Source: Adenanthera pavonina
Lineage: Eukaryota > Streptophyta > Magnoliopsida > Fabales > Fabaceae
DNA length: 64,000 nucleotides
Assembly: GCA_026686845.1 (NCBI GenBank)
Contig: JAIVEN010000022.1
Coordinates: forward strand, 25,580,001-25,644,000
Direction: 5' to 3'
Positions 11,567 through 22,280 of the stretch are shown here, one piece after another; position 1 is the first letter of the stretch, and each line of letters opens with the position of its first letter. The notes beneath the pieces were generated by a model, which was not told the origin of the DNA, ran no database searches, and worked only from the letters and a program-made list of their open reading frames with translations. The position numbers and the translations under genes are program-made.

Positions 11567-14189
11567 ATGGGTTGTTTCAGCTCTAAAGTAAGAAGACAAT
11601 TTCCTGGGCATGAGGATCCAGTGACTCTCGCGTCACAGACAGCTTGTAAGTCAATGTGTTTTATGACTATGCAAAACTATAATTCTTGCTGCATGAAAAA
11701 AATCATGATTTGTTGTGAGTTATGACTTTGTTGTTCACTTAGAATTGCTTAGCTGTACATGCTTTTCTGCCGCATTTTGTGAATTCACTTTCCCCTCTGC
11801 TGACTGAATCTTAAAATCTTAATGATGATTTAAAGATGAAAACAAAGAAACTGGGAAAGGAGATATTCTATAGGGGCTTGTAGTTTTGAATGCTGTGTTC
11901 AGGTTCAGGGTGATAAAAAAATCGCAGAGCATCCTGTGGGGCTCTACATTGAAAGTGGGCTGCTTATCTGTGAAAGAAGCAATTACCCTCTGGCCCATCG
12001 TTTTTGCTCATCCTAATATGGGCTTCTTCATGGAGGGGAGTTGACTGTGCTTCATCAATATATGCAAGGTTTAATTTGCAAGTATACAATTATAAGGTGA
12101 TATTGCAGTTGTTCTCGATTTCCAGGTGTAAACCAAACCATAGAACACAGAAAAATACTTGGATGTAATGTGCAGGTCAGCTATGAATTCGGGAATGGAT
12201 GTAACTATTGCATTTCAGTTCTACAGCTTCAGTTCTACAGCCTGTTAATTATTATAAAACACAGAAAAATAACTGTCCATCATGGCTTTATCCTTATCCA
12301 TATGATGAATTTGTTATGGAATTCCTATATCTTTTTTCTGTTATTGGGCACCCGTGTTAATTTTGTTGTTGATACTTGTGTTCATCTTTTGTTTTGCCAG
12401 TCAGTGTTAGTGAGGTTGAAGCACTGTTTGAGCTTTTTAAGAGCATCAGCGGTTCTGTTGTTGATGATGGATTAATAAGCAAGGTAGTGTATGGAAAATG
12501 CTTTTTTTCCCCACTACAATTAGTTGTCACTTGGCTGGGTTTTTGGATTTCTTATTTTATCTTTTGCTTTGTCATCGTATAGACTTTGTTATCATTATAC
12601 ATTTGTAATATCATGTGTTTTATACATTTGAATCTTTCTTCATGTTGTGATCATGAGTGTTCTTTCTTTGCAGGAAGAATTTCAGTTGGCAATTTTCAAG
12701 AATAGGAAAAGGGAGAATCTCTTTGCAAATCGGGTACTAAAAGCATCCTTTTGCCTTCTTAACAAATGCCATAACAGTTAAGGTTGCTTGATAATCTGAC
12801 AGTTTGAGTTCTCACGGATGCTCGCAAATGCTCTTCTGTATCAAATGATTCACAACTACAAGAAATTTGCTGTTTTACTGTGAGCTTCTGGAAGATACAT
12901 TAATTCTTTTGTGAGAGCCTCCAACATATTATTGTTAAATAACTAGCATTTGGTTGGCTTCAATTATTAGTTGATTTCAGATATCCAGCATAGATTTAGT
13001 CAATGGTTTCTTCCTTTTCAAACTCAAAGTACTGCTTGTTTAACTTGGGAATTTTGTGATAATTTTCTTCATTGACATTTTGTGCCCTGCTGCTTGTGAT
13101 ATATGATGCATCATGTAGCCTTTTCTATGAACTGGATGTGTATTAATATTAGATTCACTCTGCTTGCAGATCTTTGATCTGTTTGATGTTAAGAAGAAGG
13201 GAGTCATTGATTTTGGTGACTTTGTTAGATCACTCAATGTCTTCCACCCCAATGCACCACAAGAAGACAAGATAGATTGTAAGTTGAAGATTGAATTCTC
13301 AAATCTAGATTGTATGTTATCCTTGCTTCCTTTGTGCGATCTGGCTGTATTAATGGATAAACTTTGGGACTTTCTTTCAGTTTCATTTAGGCTCTACGAT
13401 TTGGACAATACAGGCTTCATTGAGCGCCAAGAGGTAGGTAACACTTATTATTTTTGTATATAACTTTGAAAGCAACCAAATAACTCATATTAGATTCAGT
13501 TTAAATAAAATCTAAAGGTGACTTCCTTTATGCTATAGCCTATAATCATCAGGTCTTTTGCTTATAAAATACTTTACCTCTATATATGCATGTTAAGTTC
13601 ATCAGGCATATCTATATATATATATATATAATTTTTTTCTATTTTGGTTTTTTCCTGGCAGGTCAAGCAAATGTTAATTGCACTTCTTTGCGAGTCTGAA
13701 ATGAAGCTGGCTGATGAGACCATAGAAACAATTCTTGATAAGGTGAGTTTGTAAAAGATCATATGTCATACAAAATATAATGTAAACTGACTTTAGTTAG
13801 CAAGCGGATCAGCATTCTGGGAAGTTTATTTAAGCTGTACTGTAACCTTTTTTTTCTCTCCTGAACAATTGTCATAAATTGAATGGCTTAAACCTAACCA
13901 TGTCATTATATTTCTGTGGTCAGACATTTCTGGATGCTGATCTGAACCAAGATGGGAAAATAGACAGGACCGAATGGGAGAACTTTGTTTCAAAGAATCC
14001 ATCACTACTAAAAATCATGACCCTACCCTACTTAAGGTATGTGCAATACTTTTTTATGGTTAATATTTTAAACTACTTTCATCTGAAGGTTCTAAATTCA
14101 TTAATTCATTAATTGTTAAATGCAGGGACATAACAACAACCTTCCCAAGTTTTGTATTTAATTCTGAGGTTGATGAAATTGCTACTTGA
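11567..14189 (+). CDS. CBL1/CBL9-like: Calcineurin B-like calcium sensor, CBL1/CBL9 type
   Basis: The gene encodes a 213-aa EF-hand calcium sensor that recruits CIPK protein kinases to the plasma membrane, where the family controls potassium uptake and stress responses. Coding exons are 11567-11645, 12401-12483, 12674-12733, 13170-13278, 13381-13433, 13662-13742, 13924-14036 and 14126-14189. All junctions are GT-AG and in phase, and the total is 642 nt. The N-terminus MGCFSSK has Gly2 for N-myristoylation and Cys3 for S-acylation, as in CBL1 and CBL9. Four EF-hands are visible: an atypical first loop near residues 40-53, then loops starting at D80, D117 and D161. The C-terminal FPSF motif places the CIPK-phosphorylated serine at S201. 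The length matches Arabidopsis CBL1/CBL9 exactly. The start is fixed by the acylation motif. CBL1 and CBL9 cannot be told apart here. Confidence 0.96.
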
Positions 14190-15794
14190 GATTTGAGATT
14201 TGTGATTTGAGAGCATATAGATTTAGGTTACGCAATTACTGATCAAATTGGGTGCTTTTTCTCTTCTTCGTTCTGAATATTAGAGTTTGAAGAGCAATAG
14301 ATGGTTAATATCATTAGCCTTTCTCAGCAATTTGTAAATCACATTGCAATTGAAAATTGCCTATCAGCTGCTATTGTATCAGTGGTTGAGTGCTTTTGAC
14401 AAACCTTCGTTATTTTTCCAGTCAGTTGCTTCGATGTTACCTCCTTGACAGTCTTCAAGAGCTATGGAAGACTGATTATAATCGAAGTGACGATTTTAAG
14501 TTGTATTTAGTACATATTAATATTTATACTTTAAATAGAAAACTTAGAGCTGTGATTTTTATAGGTAATGAATATATTATAATTTATGGAGTCTAATATG
14601 TAGAGATAAATATGGGAGTCACTATGGATCAGGATCCTTTTTAACCAATCTCCTCAATACCTCTTTACAGCTAAATTTGAGCCATTTAATAATATATTTA
14701 AGAGCTTAGGTTTACCCATGTTATGATTCTTTCTTTATCATAATTATTTATTGGTGAATGGGATAAAACACAAAGTGATATTTTTAATAGTAAAAAATAA
14801 AAGCAAGTACATCATGTTAGGGAAAACAAAGATATTTTTAACAGTAAAAAAAAAGTAAAAGCAAGTAGATTATGAGAGAAAACAAACTGATAATTTTAAC
14901 AGGAAAAGCAAGTACATCATGTGAGACGTAAAAAAGTATTGCATTTAAAGAAATAAATTATAGTATTTTTTTTTGTAGTGATTAAATTATATTAAACCAC
15001 TCATATTGGGCTATAGAGAGATATTGAGAAAATTGGTTGGAGAGGATTCTAATCCGAGTCACTACTCCTATACTTGTTTAATTTGCAGTTTCTTGGGCCT
15101 AGGCCATGATTTAACATCAAATCTTATATATATATATATATATGGTGATGATAATAATAATGCTATGATATATATATATATATATATATAAAGTTGGTCT
15201 GTGCAATCCAAAAATGGATTGGTACGCTTATAAGACTCCATAAAAATTCTTAACCTTTTGGATGTCAACAATGAAGTTCTGTTAAAAATTTTCCTTATTA
15301 TTAGGTGAATTTTTCAGGGTAAATGACAGATATGAGGGCATCTGCATCAGTATAATCTCACTGTATATAAGGGCAAAACAATACATGGCCTTTATATGAC
15401 AAAATATTGAATCAGATTTAAGTATTTTAAAAATAGTTTTCAGGCCCAAAAAGAGGGGTTTTTCGGCCCTATTAGTTCCGTTTTCTTGGCCCAAATGAGA
15501 TTCAGCGGATTCTGCCATGGAGGATTCACCATTAACTGTGCGCCTTTGATTTAGATTGCATCCAATATCATCAATATATCAATATAATATATAGAAATTT
15601 TATTGGGTATAATCTATCGGTTATCAAACCCTCGTCTGTCCGCTCACTTTAAGAACAATAATTAATCCCTCATGTGACTAATAGCGATTAGGTTGAATTG
15701 TAAGAAATTTAATGGTTCTAAACTTTACTTCCAAATTCAAATCTTATGGATAGAAAAAAATTGTTAAAAAATCTTTTTCCTAATTGAGAACTGA

Positions 15795-15940
15795 TTCAAC
15801 TCAAATCTAAATATGAATTAGTTGAAAGTTATAGATGTCATATTGGACTCAAATCTAACTATGAATTAGTTGAAAGCTACAGATGTCATATTCAACTCAA
15901 ATCTAAATATGAATTAGTTGAATGTTATAAATGTCATATG
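15795..15940. repeat. Three-copy tandem repeat, 48 bp period
   Basis: Units begin at 15795, 15843 and 15891. Each contains ACTCAAATCTAA.TATGAAT, then TAGTTGAA.G.TA.A.ATGTC. Units differ at only a few positions. Confidence 0.85.
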
Positions 15941-17787
15941 GTTTGTAAACAAAAAAAAAATCATGTCTGATGATGTAGATGAATTATCATTCTCTTAAAG
16001 AAAACAAAAAAGGAAAACGAATTATCATTTTGTTAAAGGAAAAGGGGGAAAAGCACTGAAAAATCTCAAAATACAAAAATAATTATTACAAAGTTCCTAA
16101 ACCCTAAAAAATTACACTAAAATTTCATTGGTGTAAAATTTTGAAAAATGAGTATAAAAAACTCTATTGTTGAGTATAAAATCATGGAGTATAAATATAA
16201 AATATTGGAGTACGAATTTATACTCAATAATAAAGTTTTTTATACTTATTTTTAAGAATTTTACACTAATAGAATTTGGGTGTAATTTTTTAAGATTTTC
16301 AAATTTTTTTAATAATTATTTTCATGTTTTGGGATTTTTATGTAATTTTTTCAAAAAAAAAAAATTATGGATAGGAATACTAAAAACTATTGAAAAGTAC
16401 ATTTTAATTAAATTGACTTCTTTTTATTTTTTAATACTGAGATATTCTTAATTGATATCCAAAAATTAATTCTTTCGAGACATATAAATTATTGAAGTAA
16501 ATTTTGCCCCTCCAATAAGTCATTTTCCATATATGGCTAGAGAATGAACTCAGAATTACATGCATAAATGATCGAGCTGTCTACCAATTATGTCAGATGA
16601 TAATTAAATTGACTTCTTTTTTTCATTTTTTAATCTCCATATTAAAAACATTTAAATTGAATATAATATAAGCATTTATTTAATTTTTATATTTCAATCT
16701 TAATCATGATTTTTTAAGACTAATTTTGAATGATGTTTATTTAATTTAGATGGTTCAGGGTTTAGAAAATTAAAGAGAAGCTTACAGATAAAGAAAAGAA
16801 AGAATCAATTTGCATTTTAACTGCTTTAACCAGAGGCTACTCTCTCCATCCCATGTGATGCAGCAGCGAGTTCTTAAAAAATGTGCTTTATCTTATCTAT
16901 TAGTGAACCTGTTTTTGGAGATCATATTAAAAACGTCATTGGATTAGGTATTACAAATAGACACCTAGTTTTCTATCAGTTAATGTAAATAAATATAATT
17001 TGATTACGATTGGGTATGGTGATTTGAAGTTTCCTACCCTATTTAGTGTAATTTCCTGTTCAATTTAGATTGGGCCAATCACATTTATAATAATTATTGT
17101 AATTATTTGTAAATCGTAGTAGTATTTTACTAACGACATAACATAATTTACTTCCAACTTTGCTTCGTGCTCTATGTTGTTATTCTTGGCTGGGTCTTTT
17201 TTCCTTCTTCTTCTCTACAATCTCACAGTATCGTCAAATGTTTTGCTGTACCTTGGAACCGATAATGAACTTTATACGGCTCATTGTTATTTTATATGTT
17301 ACGTTCGAGTAAGTTGTATGCGATCATTCGTTGATTGTTATGTACAGATGTTGTCTTAGCAATGGAAGTAAAAGTTGCTTTGGCAACTGTTTTTAAAATA
17401 GTTTTTTTTAAATAGAAAAATAAAAAATTTTATTTGATAAATCTATTTTTTATAAAATATTTTGAAGAATAGAATAATTAAAAAACAAAAAACTCAAAAT
17501 ATTTTTAAGATATTTTATGGTCTTTGTTCTTAAAAGCGTAAGAAAAGGTGAAAAATACCCACCTCATTAAAGGTAAAGTTATAAATTTTGAATAATTCAT
17601 TTAATGCTTACTAGTTATAATTTTGAGAATAATTATTCAAACTGATTTTTATTTATTTTTTTGTTTTTAAAACTTGTTCTCGAAAACGATTTTATAAAAC
17701 TATTTTGAGAACAATAAAATTAAAAACACTGTCAAATAGGCTCAAAAGGTTTCCTCTTTTGTTTTTTGTTTTCCTCCTTAAATAGTA

Positions 17788-18045
17788 CTCCATAAGATGC
17801 ATTTATGAGGAAAAAAACTTCACAAGTATTAAAGAAAGGAATTGAAGTTACTTAAAAATAATTTATTTATCTCACATTTTCAATTTTTTTCTAAAATTAT
17901 CCCTACTTAATTAATTTCTTTCTCAATTCCTTTAAAGATACTTTTCGTAACTCTCAATAGTATTAATGAAGATAGGTAATTTTGGTAAAAAAATTAATGC
18001 AACATTAACTCTCTTTTTCTTTCTTATAAATAGAACTAGAAGGCG
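17788..18045. mobile_element. Stowaway-like MITE
   Basis: The 258 bp element has ends CTCCATAAGATGCATTTATG and the complement of CATAAATAGAACTAGAAGGCG-like sequence, flanked by TA on both sides (17786-17787 and 18046-18047). CTCC-type ends and TA target duplications are Stowaway features. The interior matches the element at 37190-37429 in the same orientation, including ACTCTCAATA.T.TTAAT.AA. Confidence 0.6.
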
Positions 18046-18493
18046 TATATGATATTATATATTCTATATAAGTCTTTTTATAAGACACATTGTATAAGCT
18101 TTCCCTGGTATTTTTATAAGGTATTTCTTTGTAATGCTTAGTAACATTGTTTTTGTTTTATCCCTAATCATTTATTTCTTGATCTCGTAAACTATCATTA
18201 AAATTTTTATATGATTGGTCAATGACAATGCGGTTAACTTTGTTTTAATTGATTTCACATTAATCTTATTTAACGAGGATTGTATTATTATATGGGTAAA
18301 AAAAGAATATTTAGTTTTGTTATATGATTTTAATAATATAATTAATTTTCTTAATTTATATAAAGTAGTTGAAAATAACTTATAAAATGAATGAGAAAAA
18401 ATAATATATATGACAAACATTGTGATATTCTTTTTCATCGGCTAGGTTTCATTCATTTATTGGGTTCCTCTCCTGGATTTCCATGTTAAATCC

Positions 18494-18509
18494 ATATATA
18501 TATATATAT
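18494..18509. repeat. (AT)8 dinucleotide run at the left edge of the viral insertion
   Basis: An uninterrupted AT run stands between unrelated host DNA and the first viral base at about 18511. The viral edge is defined by the end of homology to the second viral copy at 25130. Confidence 0.85.
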
Positions 18510-18510
18510 G

Positions 18511-19756
18511 AACCATTCTCTTTTTAAGGTATTTTCTGAAGAATAAAATTCCTTTTGTAAAGAAAGTTTGTCAATTTTGAAATCCTTTTGCAAGACATTT
18601 ATGTCTCTTGGTTCTCCTAATGCAGAATAATCAGGAGACTCAATTGATCTTAAATCATCTTACATTTCATAGTTTAAATGAGTAATATTTGTGGAATTGT
18701 TTATTCCAGAAACAGAGGTATTTTGAAGTTTGGGTTCAGGATTGTTTGAGGCAAGCATATATATAACAGAAGGAGGTTGTGGTAATGAGGAGCAAGAAAA
18801 TCTTGCTGATTCACTTATCGTGGACCTACAATTTTCATATATAGAGGGTTTATAAATTTGAGACATTGATTTTCTAGGTCTGTCAAATGATAACCTAACA
18901 GTCCTATCTTGGGCTTGAGTAACCCTACTGATTTGTGGCATCATTTTAGGAACTGCTGGGTAGCCCTTTCCATGATCCATTCCTCAGGTAATTTTACTTC
19001 TTCCCACATGATGGTTTTTGGGATTGAAACATTGACATTATTATAATCAGTTAAGAAAATTTTTGTTTGACTATTATCTAGGAGGATTTGGGCATTGGTA
19101 GTGTTTGAGTTTAAAACTTTGTAACTTATCCTATAGATTAAAGTGGCGGGTATTGACCCTGGTTTCATATTTAAACCATGAAGTTGTATTCTAAGTTTAA
19201 GGGCGTCTAGGACATGCTTATCTTTTAGATCTAGGGTTCGATACAGATAGCAGTTGAAGTAAACAGGCCCATTATTAAGGCCCATCTCCGCCGTTGCTAA
19301 CAGTGAATCGACGTATGTATAATGTCTAGTATCTTGAAGACATATTAAACATGATACATTTAACCCTTTTCTTATTAGAGGTTTAATTGCTACTTGGACG
19401 CATCCTATGTGTAGGTAATTAAACTATTTTTTATGTTTTTCAATTGATTTTTTCGAAAGAAGGAAGAAATCTCCATTTTCTGGTTTGATAAGAACTGATT
19501 CTTCAATTGTTCTGATTATGTAATCAGATTTTAAGAACCATTTCTCATCCTTTTCTGAAATTTCATAAAGATAGTTTGGTGAGATAGTTGGTAGAGTTCA
19601 ATTATCAAAAGTTTGATTTAAGTTTGAGAAAGAGATTTCTTGTGAAAAAATCTTTTTGTTTGGTGACTTTAATTCCTCATTTGAAGGAGGGTTTGAAGAG
19701 GAAGCAGAAGAAGATGATTTTCTGGAAGAGAACGACAAAGAACGCAATAAAGACAT
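18511..19756 (-). pseudogene. Viral ORF1 N-terminus: movement protein (broken)
   Basis: The minus-strand ATG at 19754-19756 is the first after the primer site. The frame has a Ser-rich start and in-frame stops at 19598-19600 and 19424-19426. It then enters a movement-protein core recognisable by a GPVYFNC motif, typical of caulimovirid 30K-type movement proteins. A single-base deletion near 18957, relative to the plus-strand copy, shifts the frame. A further stop near 18658-18660 is a CAA-to-TAA change, seen by comparison with the intact codon in the other copy. The segment ends at 18511 against the AT run. In a virus this protein would mediate cell-to-cell spread. Confidence 0.8.
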
Positions 19757-20801
19757 AATGAAGAAAGTAAGGAAAATGATAGCAGTAGATAAGCAGAAAT
19801 TAAAGCAGTAGATCAGCAGAAATTAACGGTAAAAGATAATAAGAATTCTCCCATATTTAAGTATCATTACCGTCTGGATCCATAGTGGTATAAGAATTAA
19901 AACTTTACCTGACTCTAAGATTTAGAATAATTTATTAAAACACTAGTAGAATTATTTTAGAACTTACTTTAGCCAGATTCGAACATAATATCTCATATAT
20001 CATACACTACTGTAGGGATCAATCGCTTACCTCTCTTGGGACTTACAACCTTATCATCCCTAGAAGGACTCATGCATGATATAGAAGAATCATATTCATT
20101 AGGACAAAGTCTCATCGCTATTGAGCTTAGTTCCTCAAATTCATCCTAGAATTCTAACAAGAATTTTGAAGTCATAGAGGCAGATCCAGATCTAATTAAT
20201 ACATCTCTACTTCACCTTCAGGCTCTGATACCAGATAGAGGGAGTGGCCCCCGAAGGAAAGAAAATAAGAGGGAGAAGAAGAGAATTGTGAAGGAGAGGA
20301 GTAGACGGACTACTTAACACATATTAAACTATGCAGAACATTAAGTAAATATGCAGAAGGGGTGGTTTAGGAAGAACTTCCGGCGGTAGAACCAACCAAC
20401 TTAGTTCATCTGAACAAGGTAAGGATATGATGCTAGTAATAAAAACAGAAATTGAAAGAGAATTTTATTGAAACAAAGTAGGAACTTACAAAGAGTAGAA
20501 GGAAGAAAGAGGAAAGAAGGCGAAGGCTTTCTCTCTCAAGGATAAGGAGCTTCTTAGGAAACTTAGTATATTGTAATACCAAGTGATGATTTCCTTTGAG
20601 GCAACGTTTCCTTATATAGAAGAGAAAAGCAAAGTTTAAACCGGAAAACTATTAGCGACTGGCACTGTTTGAACAGTTTCGGTTAGTACTTTTGACACAG
20701 TATTTGCTGACACTACAGTAACTTTAATGACTTGCAAATACGACGTCGTTTTAATAAAAGGATTGCTGACATCACATCATTTATTGATGACTAGCAATGT
20801 T
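19757..20801 (-). promoter_or_regulatory. Viral intergenic region: promoter, poly(A) signal and leader
   Basis: In minus-strand order there is an ACGACGTCGT palindrome with TGACG-type motifs (about 20735-20790). A TATA box in the form CTATATAAGG follows near 20611-20620, and AATAAA at 20464-20469 about 150 nt later. A leader then leads to the primer site at 20221-20233 and ORF1 at 19756. The spacing of TATA, AATAAA and primer site agrees with a terminally redundant pregenomic RNA. No long open frame is present. Confidence 0.65.
20221..20233 (-). other. Viral primer-binding site for tRNA-iMet
   Basis: The minus strand reads TGGTATCAGAGCC. This is a perfect 13-base match to the complement of the 3' end of plant initiator tRNA-Met, and is where minus-strand DNA synthesis starts in Caulimoviridae. 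Confidence 0.85.
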
Positions 20802-22271
20802 TTAATCTTCTCCTAAATCTATAAGGTCTTCATCATTTTTATCTTGGCTTTCAGAAGCTAATAAAGAAATTTGTTGATTAGAGGAAGATGCCTGGTCTTG
20901 AGTTTGAAGCAGTAGTAAGATGGAATTGAGTTGATTAATTAAGCTGACTTTGTCTGTGGTAGAAACCAGCATAGATTGAATCTGAGTTCTTTGATTTAGG
21001 AATTTACTTTGTTTAGTTATACAAAGGTATTTGGGATTCTCTTTGAACCATTTTTCAACGGCCTTGTCATCAACTCTTTTAATGTCAAATTTAGCCCACC
21101 ATCTTACTGAGGGTACCCTTTGGAGTATAGGCAAGGTGTTTGATCCTGGAATTGTTGATGAAAACCTGTATTTCCAAGTGAAAATCCAGGATACTGATAG
21201 TTTTGAAAAATAATGAAGATCAATAGGAAAAGGATCTCCATTCTGATTAAACTTTTGTTTAAATAGCTCATAAGCTTGTTCAATTTTGGGAGACATAATC
21301 TGAGGAACAGGTCTACAGAAATTCCACCATTGAATAAACCACTGAGGAAAATTATACTGGGTTTTTGTTTTAAAATATATGAACCAAGTATAGGACCATG
21401 ATTCATTTTGGAAATAGAATACATGATACCAAGCGTCCACATAATCCCAGTAATTATATCCTTCAGGATCATATGGTATCCCAAAAGTTTTGAATTTTTC
21501 AAGAGATTGTCCCCACTGAGAAGGGGTGAGGACTTTTAAAATCTGAAGGGTACTATGTGTTATCATTGGTCCACTTCTTTCATCATTTTTCTGTTCGATG
21601 TTAATCGACTCAGAATGAACCAAAATTAGCTCATAGTACTCTCAAGTTTTCTTTAAATTAGTTGGTCTATAATGAAATCCTGAAGGGAAAACATTAAGAG
21701 CAACTTGGTTTAGATTTTGGTGATAAAACTCAGGTTCTGTTTGAACCAAATTCCTTACTTGATTTTCTTTGTGGTAGTAAGGAGTGTTTAAGTTTGGCTG
21801 AGTGGGAAGTATAATTGCTTTGGAAGAAGAGGAAGCAATTATTTGTTTTTGAGGATTGTTTCTGGTTATAAGTGGGTTTTGGAACAAACTATCATACTCT
21901 TGTTTTGAGATGATAGCTTGAATACTAACAATCTGCTACCAGGTGTTATTAGGTAACTGTTTATTGGCATAGGACTGTGCATAAGAGGCAAGGGTCTTTT
22001 TGGAAGAGGGTTTGGTTTGAGCTGAAGGCCCAGTTTGAGTTTGTTGGGCTGAAGACCCCATTTGGGTCAGCTGGATTGATGATCCAGATGGAGTAGATGA
22101 CTCTTGTTTAATCTCTGGGTTGGATCCTTGAGTTTGGGACCCAATTTGCTGAAGTAAATTTTTCACCACAGTTTCAAGCTCAGCACTCGAGGCTGCTGGT
22201 TGAGCATCTTGAAAGATACTCAGTTCCTTTTGTTTTTCTTCTTTTGGTTCCTTTTTCTTTTTGGGTGGCAT
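20802..22271 (-). pseudogene. Viral ORF2, unknown function, two in-frame stops
   Basis: One continuous frame of 490 codons runs from ATG 22269-22271 to stop 20802-20804. It is interrupted only by nonsense codons at 21936-21938 and 21642-21644. The N-terminus is a Lys-rich block (PPKKKKEPKEEKQKE), then a Gln/Ser/Thr-rich region. The C-terminal half is rich in Trp, Tyr and Phe and ends in an acidic tail. The start lies 9 nt after the ORF1 stop (22281-22283), so expression by reinitiation or overlap-type coupling is plausible. Florendoviruses have a second ORF of about this size with no assigned function. I recognise no enzymatic motif. Confidence 0.7.
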
Positions 22272-22280
22272 TTGGTTCAC

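Larger units (their letters stand above)
14190..18510. other. Intergenic region downstream of CBL
   Basis: About the first 200 bp should be the CBL 3' UTR. Beyond it I see no supported gene. The region contains TA repeats (15125-15143 and 15170-15190), a three-unit 48 bp repeat and a Stowaway-like MITE at 17788-18045. Short open frames at 16167-16451, 17174-17359 and 18172-18438 lack family features. Confidence 0.6.

Noticed and set aside
12170..12582. Frames overlapping CBL intron 1 and exon 2
   Set aside because: They read intron sequence through exon borders; the spliced CBL model explains the exon.
15106..15192. TA and AAT repeats considered as a functional array
   Set aside because: Simple-sequence repeats without spacers; no CRISPR-like structure, and none is expected in a plant nucleus.
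21031..21502. Additional frames on both strands within viral ORF2
   Set aside because: They overlap the 490-codon ORF2 frame, which has the correct position, length and composition.
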